Assembly: GCF_026241755.1 (NCBI RefSeq)
Contig: NZ_JAPJDA010000019.1
Coordinates: forward strand, 28,415 to 92,414
From: Salinimicrobium profundisediminis
Lineage (GTDB): Bacteria; Bacteroidota; Bacteroidia; Flavobacteriales; Flavobacteriaceae
Length of the DNA stretch: 64,000 nt
Reading direction: 5' to 3'
Shown in pieces: positions 17,020 through 25,315 of the stretch; the first letter of the stretch is position 1; each line of letters opens with the position of its first letter. The notes beneath the pieces are model-generated. The model ran no database searches. It was given only the letters and a program-made list of their open reading frames with translations, and was not told the DNA's origin. The translations under genes were made by a program, and so were the position numbers.

Positions 17020-17747
17020 ATTCTGAACCATTTGTTTTCACTACGGGGGTGGTGGGCTATCCCCTGATCTTTGTACTGGCTATTTGGATAGTATTTTGGA
17101 TGGAAATACGCTTTGGGTGGGACTTCACGAGCTTTGGAATTTACCCGCGAACCCTTGAGGGGCTTAGAGGTATAATTTTTTCCCCTTTTATACACAGTGG
17201 GATAAAGCATTTGTTTCACAATACGGTTCCGCTGTTCGTTCTTACGCTTTCCCTCTTTTACTTTTACCGGAAATTAAGCTGGAAAATCCTCTTTTTTGGG
17301 CTCCTGCTGTCGGGGTTCCTTACATGGCTTATTGGGAGGCCCGCTTTTCATATAGGGGCTTCAGGAATGATCTATGTGCTGGCGGGATTTTTATTCTTTA
17401 AAGGTATTTTCTCGAGATACTTCAGACTGGTAGCTCTTTCCCTGATCGTGGTTTTTCTTTACGGCGGACTTTTATGGTACATCACACCAATTGATCCTAA
17501 AATTTCGTGGGAAGGTCACCTGGCGGGGCTTCTTTCAGGATTGATCTTTGCACTCATTTACAGGCAGAATGTTGCCCGTGCCCCAAAATATGAATGGGAA
17601 AAAGAAACTTATAGGGAAGAAGAAGACCCTTTTATGCGGCATTTTGACGAAAACGGGAACTTCATTGAAAACCCCGATGGAGAGGACGAGCCGCTATATG
17701 TTTACCATTATAAACGAGAGGAAAAGGACAGGCCAAAGGAAGAGTAA
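16998..17747 (+). CDS. Rhomboid-family intramembrane serine protease
   Basis: A 249-residue membrane protein with about six hydrophobic segments between residues 18 and 195. The catalytic serine is S122 in GASGM, the histidine H174 in WEGHLAGLLSG, and the oxyanion asparagine N75 in HLFHNTVPL, so the active site is complete. Rhomboids cleave membrane-protein substrates inside the bilayer; the substrate here is unknown. A hydrophilic acidic tail of about 50 residues (KYEWEKETYREEEDPFMRHF) follows. The frame is open back to 16884, but the extra 38 residues look unlike the family and cross the palindrome repeat, so I start at 16998. It ends 7 bases from the converging rlmB. Confidence 0.88.
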   Translation: MRVQKSANSEPFVFTTGVVGYPLIFVLAIWIVFWMEIRFGWDFTSFGIYPRTLEGLRGIIFSPFIHSGIKHLFHNTVPLFVLTLSLFYFYRKLSWKILFFGLLLSGFLTWLIGRPAFHIGASGMIYVLAGFLFFKGIFSRYFRLVALSLIVVFLYGGLLWYITPIDPKISWEGHLAGLLSGLIFALIYRQNVARAPKYEWEKETYREEEDPFMRHFDENGNFIENPDGEDEPLYVYHYKREEKDRPKEE

Positions 17748-17754
17748 TATTTTG

Positions 17755-18492
17755 CTAATCCAGTCTCTGTCGCATCACTTCATAAAGAAAAGCACCACAG
17801 GCTACAGAAACATTTAAGCTGCCAATACTGCCCTGCATGGGGAGTTTGGCTTTGTCGTCAACCAGCTTGAGCACAGATTCAGAAATTCCTTTGCCTTCAT
17901 TTCCCATTACCATTGCCGTGGGCTCTTTAAAATCTACGGAATAAAGCAGCTTGTCGGTCTTTTCTGTGGCTGCTACCACTTTAATGCCCGAGCCCTGCAT
18001 GTAGAAAATGGCATCTTTGATATGATCTACCTTGATAAGCGGAATTTTAAAGATCGCCCCGGCAGAAGTCTTCACCGTATCGGCAGTTACGGGAGCGCCC
18101 CCTTTTTTCTGAATGATAATTGCGTTTACACCACAACATTCGGCAGTTCTAATGATCGCACCAAAATTCCGAACATCATCTACCTGATCAAGTAAAAGAA
18201 AGAGCGGGGCGGTTTCCTGTTGAAGCGCCTTTTCAACTTCAGAAGCAAGATCGGCAAATTGAACGGGCGAGATCTTTGCCACAACACCCTGGTGATTTCC
18301 TTTTACCAGTCGGTTCAACTTTTCTACAGGGACGTAAGAAATGTTGTATTCGCCAGATTTAGTTTTTTGCTGTAATTCCTGAAATAACTGGCCGCTAAGA
18401 CCTTTTTGAACAAAGATCTTGTCTATGGTCTCATTATTCTGAATGGCTTCAATTACGGCACGTATTCCAAAAATGGTGGTTGTATCTTTCAT
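17755..18492 (-). CDS. rlmB: 23S rRNA (guanosine-2'-O-)-methyltransferase RlmB (SpoU/TrmH family)
   Basis: A 245-residue SPOUT methyltransferase with a short N-terminal substrate-binding domain (FGIRAVIEAI, YVPVEKLNRL) and a C-terminal knotted domain. The three SpoU motifs are visible: motif 1 VRNFGAIIRTAECCGVNAI, motif 2 MVMGNEGKGIS and motif 3 GSLNVSVACGAFLYE. RlmB methylates the ribose of G2251 in the P-loop of 23S rRNA; assignment to RlmB rather than TrmH rests on the N-terminal domain and size. A TATCTTTG box ends 4 bases before the ATG, which suggests a leaderless or nearly leaderless mRNA. It converges with the rhomboid gene. Confidence 0.88.
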   Translation of the reverse strand: MKDTTTIFGIRAVIEAIQNNETIDKIFVQKGLSGQLFQELQQKTKSGEYNISYVPVEKLNRLVKGNHQGVVAKISPVQFADLASEVEKALQQETAPLFLLLDQVDDVRNFGAIIRTAECCGVNAIIIQKKGGAPVTADTVKTSAGAIFKIPLIKVDHIKDAIFYMQGSGIKVVAATEKTDKLLYSVDFKEPTAMVMGNEGKGISESVLKLVDDKAKLPMQGSIGSLNVSVACGAFLYEVMRQRLD

Positions 18493-18496
18493 GGTG

Positions 18497-18528
18497 CAAA
18501 GATAGAGATAAATGAATGGCTGCCGAAA
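18497..18528 (-). promoter_or_regulatory. Candidate rlmB promoter, almost abutting the ATG
   Basis: TATCTTTG on the minus strand (18504-18497) matches TAnnTTTG exactly. A TTTTC sequence about 20 bases upstream could serve as a weak -33 element. Only four bases separate the box from the ATG at 18492, so transcription would begin at or next to the start codon. Confidence 0.4.
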
Positions 18529-18544
18529 ACTCTTGAAAATTACT

Positions 18545-20293
18545 TTATTCTTCAGCCTGCACTGTAAAAGTTCTTTTTACAGACACAGGTTTTCCTGAAT
18601 TTGTGAACCCTTCAAGATGAATTTCAAAAGTTCCGGGAACATCAGAAGTGAAGAAATCCATATTTTCTTCGGAAGAATCTATTTCTACTGAAGGCACCCA
18701 CAGAAGTTGTGTTCTTAGATCTGGAATCCTTGACAGTGGATTATCTGAAGAAGTGGCATAAGACTGTTTAAAATAGTTCTTGCCGGCTTCAGGAAGTTTC
18801 ATTGCTACTCTTTTAATGTAATCCTGGTTTAAAGTTTCAGAAAAATTTCCCTCGATCGTTTCAACATCAACAATTCCGGCGAAAATATGAGAGCCTAAAA
18901 AGAAGTTATCCCTCAAAATCTTTATGCTCTTCACGTATTTTGCCGGGTAGTTGATCAAGAGGTCGTGATCTTGTACCATAGCGCCGTCTACGATAAGCAG
19001 CGCCGGAAGATAAAAATTCGTTGCGCCGTCTGTCTGGTTTATCACGAATTGAGAGCCGTCTTTGCTCCTGGCCAGGTGGGCAAACATGACAATTTCAACC
19101 ATTGTTTCTTTTATAGTGGGAAACCGGGTGTAGTCATCCAGATTGTAGACGGTAGGCTCTTGAGTGTAAAAAGGTTCTTTTTCAGTTATAACTTTTAAAG
19201 TGTCGGGTTTAACGCTGTAATATGCATTTTCAATCTGAACCTGTACGCTGCGGTCAAGAATATAATCTTTCATGGCAGGGGTAATCTTAAAATCGGCGAA
19301 CTTCAAATCAGGATTGGAGATTTGAGGTAAAGGATCAAGTTTGATCTCATAATTTTCGGTTTCATCTCCTAAAATTTGCATTAAAGCTTCGGGGGTGTCG
19401 TAGGCTTCATCTAAATTGAGATAGAATTTCCCCTGCTTGTTTGTAGTTGCGATCTTGAGCATGTAATCTTCACCCGGAAGGGAGAAAGCCAGTTTCTTTC
19501 CTGATAAATTGCGGGCTGCTTCTGGCGTTTTTGCCACAATTCGGCCGGAGATGAGATTGCCTCTTGCTTCAGGAAGAAAGACGGAATCTATTTTTTGACG
19601 TGTAGCAGGAAAAGAAAGGTCAAAATTTTCAGAAGTAAATTTCTTCGGAATAGAAATACTATCTGTTTTTCTAACGGAAAGCGAATAATCTCCCGGAACC
19701 CCTTCTAGATCTACTGCAACTTTCTCTCTCCTGCCAAAAATGTCATTTTCCAGAATGATTTTTACAGGGCTATTTTCACTCTTAACTGAATTTTTTCCTG
19801 AGTCAGGATTTGGAGATATGGACGGGATTTCTTCAGAAGTTGATAAAATGGCCGAAGAATCGCCGCGATATGGATTAACTATGGCCACATCACCTGCGAA
19901 ATAAGTGTCGTGATTCCTCATCCAGTTGGAATAGCTCAATAATTTGTAATTTCCGGATGGTACCGTGGTAGGAATAAAGAAATCTCCCTGCGCCTGTCCG
20001 TTTTTCAGCAGGAGTTTGTGCTTGAAAATGCTATTTCCATCTTCACTTATTAATTCTACATAAGCGACTTTGCTCACTCCGCTGAATTCCTCCGTATCCT
20101 TTTCAAGATTGTAGAGCTTATAATACAGGTATTCCCCCGGAAAAAGCAAGGAGGAATTGTAGTGGACAAAAATCTTTTCCTGCGGAACTTTTTCGAGCAG
20201 TGCTGCACCGGCTGAACTATCTACTGCCTGTGCAAAAAAATGCAGCGGGAGTAAGAAACAGGTAAGTGTGAAAAAAAGGTATTTCATATTCAT
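18545..20293 (-). CDS. Large exported protein of unknown function in a DUF4249/TonB-receptor cassette
   Basis: A 582-residue exported protein. The signal peptide ends at FFAQA. Proteins of this type follow DUF4249 lipoproteins in Bacteroidetes; they resemble the macroglobulin MG2-like start of larger TonB-linked proteins (EKIFVHYNSSLLFPGEYLYYKLY, an extended strand region, then SGNYKLLSYSNWMRN). The C-terminal half contains a plug-like segment, PALLIVDGAMVQDHDLLINYPAKYVKSIKIL, as in TonB receptor plugs, but no barrel follows. This hints at a truncated or repurposed plug domain. I start at 20293, 2 bases from the preceding stop; M at 20287 is also possible. Last gene of a four-gene operon. Function unassigned. 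Confidence 0.75.
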   Translation of the reverse strand: MNMKYLFFTLTCFLLPLHFFAQAVDSSAGAALLEKVPQEKIFVHYNSSLLFPGEYLYYKLYNLEKDTEEFSGVSKVAYVELISEDGNSIFKHKLLLKNGQAQGDFFIPTTVPSGNYKLLSYSNWMRNHDTYFAGDVAIVNPYRGDSSAILSTSEEIPSISPNPDSGKNSVKSENSPVKIILENDIFGRREKVAVDLEGVPGDYSLSVRKTDSISIPKKFTSENFDLSFPATRQKIDSVFLPEARGNLISGRIVAKTPEAARNLSGKKLAFSLPGEDYMLKIATTNKQGKFYLNLDEAYDTPEALMQILGDETENYEIKLDPLPQISNPDLKFADFKITPAMKDYILDRSVQVQIENAYYSVKPDTLKVITEKEPFYTQEPTVYNLDDYTRFPTIKETMVEIVMFAHLARSKDGSQFVINQTDGATNFYLPALLIVDGAMVQDHDLLINYPAKYVKSIKILRDNFFLGSHIFAGIVDVETIEGNFSETLNQDYIKRVAMKLPEAGKNYFKQSYATSSDNPLSRIPDLRTQLLWVPSVEIDSSEENMDFFTSDVPGTFEIHLEGFTNSGKPVSVKRTFTVQAEE

Positions 20294-20294
20294 T

Positions 20295-21491
20295 TTATTC
20301 AGTCCAAAAATCGGGTGCCTGGTTGGTGCCATAAACGGTGCAGTCTACACATTCGGTGGCAATAACTCTCATGGGGCCTTCGCCTAATTCCCCCGGAACA
20401 GGTGCCCCGGCCATGCTGTAATATCGAACTGTACCACCTTTGATCATACCAATTGGGGTGTCATAGTTCTCTCCCGGCCTAAATATTAAACAAGATTCGG
20501 GAAATTGTGGTCGGCGTTCATCAAATTCAAAGAAATCATGATAGTTAAAAAATACCCTTTTTGAAGAGGTAGAGGAGAGGGTAAAGAAGCCTATAACTTT
20601 CTCATCTTCATTAGCAGCCCGAATATTACCACTTACAAAACCCGGCTGCGTTGGGCTCAAAACACTTCCTGAACCCGAGATTTTCTTAAGGGTAGAATAA
20701 TAAGAAAAGGCTTCGGGAGTTAAAGAATATTGTTTTACCAAAATGCTGTAACGCTGGGCCAGTACAGGGTTTTCTTGGTCTATGAATCGCACTACGAAAG
20801 ATTTGAGATCATTCTCGCTAAGGGAACTTGTGTTAGAGATAATTATTTCTTTAGACGGCACCGTGTTGTAACATACCGTTTCCTGACGGGTATTTGGAAC
20901 CACACTCCAGTCGTTTCCCTCAAACTTTATGGTATTGCGCACCGTATATGGAGAGACAATTTTATAGGTTTCTTCATACTCGTATAACGCATACCTTGAG
21001 GCCGAAGAAGTATATTCACTGTCTACCATTAGTGCAACTCCATCTTCTCCCTGGTAGAAACTGCGTTCGGCATAAAGATTATCGATTTTAGCTCCCGGGA
21101 TCAAAGTGGCGGGATCTGAAATATAAGAGCTTCCATCCCGGGTATCGATTTGAAGCTGGTAAGTGCGTTGTGGCCCGGCAGCAAATTTGGTGCTGGAAAG
21201 ATAAGTTCCCGGTGTATCTGATTCGTAGAACTGAAATTGGGTGCCTGTATCATCGGTTACGGTAACAGTTGCATTTGTTTCTGCAGCAGGTATTTGCTTT
21301 TCGAGTTCGTAGGTGCGTGTGAGCCTGACTTCCTGGGTTTTGAGTTCATCGGTAATTAAAGCTTCTACAACCAGAAGGTTCTCATAAGTTTCTGTTTCAA
21401 ATTCGTATGGCTCCACACAGCTGTTAGTGATCATTGAAAAAATGAACAAAAGAAACAGGCGAATGACAGATTTAGTGTTGATACATTTCAT
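20295..21491 (-). CDS. DUF4249 outer-membrane lipoprotein
   Basis: A 398-residue lipoprotein with the signal LFIFSMITNSC and lipobox cysteine at residue 25. The start of the mature part, VEPYEFETETYENLLVVEALITDE, and the following TQEVRLTRTYELE are characteristic of DUF4249. The protein is predicted to be an Ig-like beta protein. A conserved C-terminal cysteine pair, ECVDCTVYGTNQAPDFW, ends the protein. DUF4249 genes normally sit beside TonB-dependent receptors and are thought to be surface partners in uptake, as SusD is to SusC; this is inference from context. It begins 12 bases after the receptor gene and is followed by the exported MG2-like gene. Confidence 0.9.
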   Translation of the reverse strand: MKCINTKSVIRLFLLFIFSMITNSCVEPYEFETETYENLLVVEALITDELKTQEVRLTRTYELEKQIPAAETNATVTVTDDTGTQFQFYESDTPGTYLSSTKFAAGPQRTYQLQIDTRDGSSYISDPATLIPGAKIDNLYAERSFYQGEDGVALMVDSEYTSSASRYALYEYEETYKIVSPYTVRNTIKFEGNDWSVVPNTRQETVCYNTVPSKEIIISNTSSLSENDLKSFVVRFIDQENPVLAQRYSILVKQYSLTPEAFSYYSTLKKISGSGSVLSPTQPGFVSGNIRAANEDEKVIGFFTLSSTSSKRVFFNYHDFFEFDERRPQFPESCLIFRPGENYDTPIGMIKGGTVRYYSMAGAPVPGELGEGPMRVIATECVDCTVYGTNQAPDFWTE

Positions 21492-21503
21492 ATTCTCTCC
21501 GCT

Positions 21504-24266
21504 TTAAAATCTGAAATTATAGGTGATTGTAGGTACCGGAATTGAAAAAATAGAGCTTTTATAAGCTTTTACTTCTCCTTCTTCAGTCACAAAAAATACT
21601 GAATACGGATTGTTTCTTCCCAATACGTTGTAAACTGAAATATTCCAGAAACTGTGTGCAAATTTCTTGATCTTGTGATTTCCTTCTACGTTAAAACTGA
21701 GGTCAAGGCGGTAGTAATCTGGAATCCTGAATTTGTTTCGGTCGCTGTAAAGCACATATTCAATTCCATTTTGATAGTATTTCCCGGTGGGGAAGGTGAC
21801 GGGGCGCCCGGTTTGATATACAAAATTAGCTGAGAAACTGAACCGATGGGTTAGTTTATAATTGGCTACTATGCTTAGGTCATGAGGTTTATCGTAATTG
21901 GCGGGAAAAAATTCGCCGTTATTCACCTGCTGTTCATTAAAAGCTCCGTTGAGTTTTAGTTCAGATTTGGAGTAGGTGTAGCCCAGCCATCCGTTCAATC
22001 GGCCTTCGGTTTTTTTCAGAAGAAATTCGGCTCCAAAAGAGCGGCCTTCTCCCTGTAAAACTTCAGTTTCAATATTTTCATTCAGAAAAAGTTGCGCTCC
22101 CACTTTGTAATCAAGGATATTACTTGATTCTTTGTAATAACCTTCTACACTCACTTCATACATATTGTTGTTGAAGTTCTTGTAAAGCCCAAAAGAATAT
22201 TGGTGGGCACGTTGAGGCTTTATATTTTTATCGGTGAGTTTGTAAGTATCGGTAGGGGAGACCGTGGTGTTGTTAGAAAGGGTGTGAATATACTGGTAAG
22301 CATTGTTGTAACTAAGCTTTAAGGAAAGATCGGGAAGCAGGAAATAACGTGCCGAGAGGCGTACTTCGGGTCCGCCGTAGGTTTCCATAACTTCATTTTT
22401 TCCGTAGTGAACGGTATCAATTACAGTAGCTTCAGATTTTGGAAGGCCTTCTTCATAAATTTTCTGGTTCTTTTCACCAAGTGCGGCATAATGAGAATAG
22501 CGAAGGCCGCCGCTAAGAAGCAGTTTGTCATTAACTGTAAAATTATCGGCAAGATAGATAGCAGACTCCAGGCCTTTTTCCTTAGCAATCTCAAGGGGTT
22601 GAATAATAGATTCGCTTCCCAGAGGCTCTATTTTACCGGGGTGCACATTATAGAGCTTGGTTGAAATTCCATAATCAAATTTATGAGCAGCACTATGAAG
22701 GTACCTCATGTTCAATTTTACTTCAGTTTCATTGATCTTATAACCTGAAGTAAAGTTATTGTTGAATTCGCTTTCGTAATCTATATCAAAGTTATAATGG
22801 CTGTTGGTGAGGATAAGGCTACCGTCATTTTTTTCATTAAACTTATGATTGAGTTTCATGGAGAACAGCAGGTTCTGATAGTTAAAGAGAGAATCAGAAG
22901 TAATGCTGTAGTTGTCACGGCTGAGGTAGCCGGTGGTCTTTAAGCTGGTCCTGTCATTAAATTTGTGGTTATACTTTGCAATGACATCGTAAAAGGAAGC
23001 TTTGCTGTCTTTTAGGGATTCTTCGTCCAGGTTTTTTAAAATCCAGTCGGAATAGGTGCTTCTTCCGCCAATGAGTAACCCCGATTTCTCTTTAATCACC
23101 GGAATTTCAAGAGCAACATTGCTGGTTACCGGCCCCACCGAAACTTCTCCTGCAAATTTCTGGGTATTTGCATCTTTGGAGGTGATATCAAAAACTGAAG
23201 AAAGCCTGCCACCAAACCGCGCCGGGATATTTCCTTTATAAATGGTCATGTCTCCAGTGGTAAAAGGATTTACGGCAGAGAAAATTCCGAAGAAATGAGC
23301 AGGATTGTAAAGCACTGCATCATCTATCAAAATGAGGTTTTGGTCGGTTTTCCCGCCCCTTACGTTAAACCCTGCAGATCCCTCACCCGTGGTGGAAATT
23401 CCCGGAAGAGTAACTGCTACTTTCATAACATCCCTTTCTCCCAGGACCAGGGGTATATTTTTGATTTCACTTATGTCAATATCTTCTGTGCCCCCAATGG
23501 CATCTTCTACGTTCTCGGCCTGGTTAGAATCTACCAATACTTCTCCCAATAGTTCATAATCTTCCTTAAGGCTTAAGTTGTAAGTGCCGTCGCTAAAGAT
23601 GACCAGCCGGGTCACCACGTCTTCATTTCCCAAAGATCTTGTCTCTAAAAGGTGTTCTCCTGCTGGCAATCTCAGGTTATAATTTCCATTGATATCGGTA
23701 ACTGTACCTATAGTTGTTCCCTGAACAATGATAGAAAGGTTGGAGATAGGTTCTCCAGTTTCCTGGTTTGTTGCCTGCCCACTTAAGTTGAAAGTTCCGG
23801 TGCCTGAAGTCTGAGTTTCTTTACCTATAAATATTGTCTTGCTTGTTGCTTTGGGGCTGTTGCTTTGAGTGTAGAAAACAGGATTATATTCTTTAATCTC
23901 TTTTGGTCTTTCAGGAGCTATTTGTGTCGTGTCTGGGAAGAACCCCTGAGGTAATTGATTATATATAATATTGCTTTTTGTGATGACCACTCTGTTGTTG
24001 TCTAGAAAGTAGTAATTGAGAAGAGTTTGCTCAAGTACCTTTTTTAAGACTTCAGATACAGGGGTTTGGTTGTAGTTGGCTGTTACCTGTGTGCCTTTTA
24101 CCCATTCTTCTACATAAAAAAAGTGGAAGCCTGTTTGCTGTTCTATTTCGCCAAAAACCTGTTCTAAGGTAGTTTGTTCTAAAGAAAGAGAAACTTTAGG
24201 AGATTCTTCCTGAGCCGTGAGGTGCTGCAGAGAAAAAAGTATTAGCAGGGTAACAAAATTCTTCAA
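21504..24266 (-). CDS. TonB-dependent receptor with N-terminal STN domain
   Basis: A 920-residue outer-membrane receptor. After a signal peptide (about residue 18), residues 25-95 form an STN domain (LEQVFGEIEQQTGFHFFYVEE, VVITKS). A carboxypeptidase-regulatory-like domain lies around 160-245 (GTTIGTVTDINGNYNLRLPAG). The plug begins near 260 with LGERDVMKVAVTLPGISTTGEGSAGFNVRGG and contains LIDDAVLYNP. The remainder is a 22-strand barrel ending in the aromatic TYNFRF. STN-bearing receptors can signal to FecR-type regulators, but no fecR or ECF sigma gene is nearby, so regulation may be from elsewhere. The substrate is unknown. Together with DUF4249 and the flanking exported proteins it forms a transport cassette. 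Confidence 0.92.
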   Translation of the reverse strand: MKNFVTLLILFSLQHLTAQEESPKVSLSLEQTTLEQVFGEIEQQTGFHFFYVEEWVKGTQVTANYNQTPVSEVLKKVLEQTLLNYYFLDNNRVVITKSNIIYNQLPQGFFPDTTQIAPERPKEIKEYNPVFYTQSNSPKATSKTIFIGKETQTSGTGTFNLSGQATNQETGEPISNLSIIVQGTTIGTVTDINGNYNLRLPAGEHLLETRSLGNEDVVTRLVIFSDGTYNLSLKEDYELLGEVLVDSNQAENVEDAIGGTEDIDISEIKNIPLVLGERDVMKVAVTLPGISTTGEGSAGFNVRGGKTDQNLILIDDAVLYNPAHFFGIFSAVNPFTTGDMTIYKGNIPARFGGRLSSVFDITSKDANTQKFAGEVSVGPVTSNVALEIPVIKEKSGLLIGGRSTYSDWILKNLDEESLKDSKASFYDVIAKYNHKFNDRTSLKTTGYLSRDNYSITSDSLFNYQNLLFSMKLNHKFNEKNDGSLILTNSHYNFDIDYESEFNNNFTSGYKINETEVKLNMRYLHSAAHKFDYGISTKLYNVHPGKIEPLGSESIIQPLEIAKEKGLESAIYLADNFTVNDKLLLSGGLRYSHYAALGEKNQKIYEEGLPKSEATVIDTVHYGKNEVMETYGGPEVRLSARYFLLPDLSLKLSYNNAYQYIHTLSNNTTVSPTDTYKLTDKNIKPQRAHQYSFGLYKNFNNNMYEVSVEGYYKESSNILDYKVGAQLFLNENIETEVLQGEGRSFGAEFLLKKTEGRLNGWLGYTYSKSELKLNGAFNEQQVNNGEFFPANYDKPHDLSIVANYKLTHRFSFSANFVYQTGRPVTFPTGKYYQNGIEYVLYSDRNKFRIPDYYRLDLSFNVEGNHKIKKFAHSFWNISVYNVLGRNNPYSVFFVTEEGEVKAYKSSIFSIPVPTITYNFRF

Positions 24267-24267
24267 A

Positions 24268-24993
24268 TTAGTTAAGGTTTAATTCTGAAGTTGATAGAAT
24301 GAGGCTTTGAAACAGGAGAGTCAAAAATTTGTCGGGATTTTCCCTTTTTAGAGAGGAATTAGATCTGTAAAAATTTTGAATTTGCTCTTCCTTGTTAGGG
24401 AACAGTTTACGAACGGATCTTTGGGAGTCAATTTCTTCGGGATTCCCATTGATCGAAACAAAATATTCGGGGGTATCTTCTTTGAACTCGAAGTAGGTAA
24501 AATTTTGATCTAAATGTTTTTTTATTTTCTTGCGATGCTTCTTTAGCAAGAGAATATCATTGCCTTCCAGTAGAATTTCATAGAACTGAGGTTTTTCATC
24601 TGAAGTTCCTTTCAGGGCAATAAAGCTATGCCCATCAATATTAAAAACCTGTACATTTTCTTTGTGCAATTGGATGAGTGTAGCACCTCCGGCTGTAGGA
24701 ATCCGTGTTAGCAGAAGATCATCAAAGATGTTGTATCGTAAATCAAGGTTGGAGTAGGGTTGGCCGTCATATATCACATTACCATTTAAGTATTCCATGG
24801 TTTGAAAATACTTGTGATCATCACTACGTATTATATGCTGCTCCACGTATTCTATACCATTTGCGAGATCTGTATTTTGAATGTGGATTACAGAATCGAA
24901 GAGTTCATAAACAGGCTCTACTGCTGTTTGAGAAAAGCTTGTAGCAGGATAGAGGAGAAGCAGAGATAGAAACTGTCTAAAGTTTTTTTTCAT
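24268..24993 (-). CDS. Secreted protein of unknown function, first gene of the receptor operon
   Basis: A 241-residue exported protein with a signal ending at SFSQT (about residue 22). I recognise no domain. It has a beta-rich middle with YLNGNVIYDGQPYSNLDLRYNIFDDLLL and a basic stretch LLLKKHRKKIKKHLDQNF near 150-170, ending in a helical, mostly polar tail. It ends 1 base before the TonB receptor start, so the four genes 24993 to 18545 are almost certainly one transcript. Genes of this kind precede STN-TonB receptors in flavobacteria, which suggests a role in sensing or binding the same substrate; that is inference. Confidence 0.75.
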   Translation of the reverse strand: MKKNFRQFLSLLLLYPATSFSQTAVEPVYELFDSVIHIQNTDLANGIEYVEQHIIRSDDHKYFQTMEYLNGNVIYDGQPYSNLDLRYNIFDDLLLTRIPTAGGATLIQLHKENVQVFNIDGHSFIALKGTSDEKPQFYEILLEGNDILLLKKHRKKIKKHLDQNFTYFEFKEDTPEYFVSINGNPEEIDSQRSVRKLFPNKEEQIQNFYRSNSSLKRENPDKFLTLLFQSLILSTSELNLN

Positions 24994-25315
24994 TTAAAGA
25001 AAGGCTGGTGAAGTATAAGAGGGGAAATTAGCATTTTTATAACATAATGAGAAGTGTTTTTCATTTTTTCCTACATTTTTTTGTTTTGTAATGCTCTTTA
25101 TGGAAACTTTTTGCTGAAACTCCAGATTTATAAGATAGACGATCTAAATGGAATTTTAGAGGAGTTACTTATATATTGCATCTTTTCAACTTTCATTAAA
25201 TCAGGTAAGAAGTTAATCGTCCACCTAATGAGGCAAAATTTAAAAGCCTTTTTATATTAAAAAAGGCTGCCCATTTGGACAGCCTTTTTCTTAGACAATT
25301 GTAAATTCTTTTGGA
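24994..25315. other. Intergenic region between the SusCD and receptor operons
   Basis: A 322-bp AT-rich gap between two minus-strand operons. It holds the SusD terminator at 25259-25291. A small open frame on the plus strand, 25054-25260, has no family match, is very rich in F, L and I, and is judged spurious. A promoter for the operon starting at 24993 should lie here, but no clear TAnnTTTG match was found. Confidence 0.55.
25259..25291 (-). terminator. Intrinsic terminator after susD
   Basis: AAAAGGCTG and its complement, with the sequence GGCTGcCCATTTGGaCAGCC, make a stable hairpin with A tracts on the left, read as T residues on the minus strand. It starts 25 bases beyond the stop codon of the SusD-like gene and should end the SusC-SusD transcript. 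Confidence 0.9.

Noticed and set aside
19736..19750. AAAAATGTCATTTTC inside a gene as another copy of the palindrome repeat.
   Set aside because: It is in coding sequence, encodes part of ENDIFG, and breaks the palindrome at the last base; chance is the simplest explanation.
23295..23559. Overlapping plus-strand open frames inside the TonB receptor gene.
   Set aside because: They are opposite-strand shadows of the receptor codons with no signal, promoter or family features.
25054..25260. A 68-codon open frame on the plus strand in the gap after susD.
   Set aside because: It is rich in F, L and I as expected of AT-rich noise, has no family likeness, no promoter and runs against both neighbouring operons and into the susD terminator.
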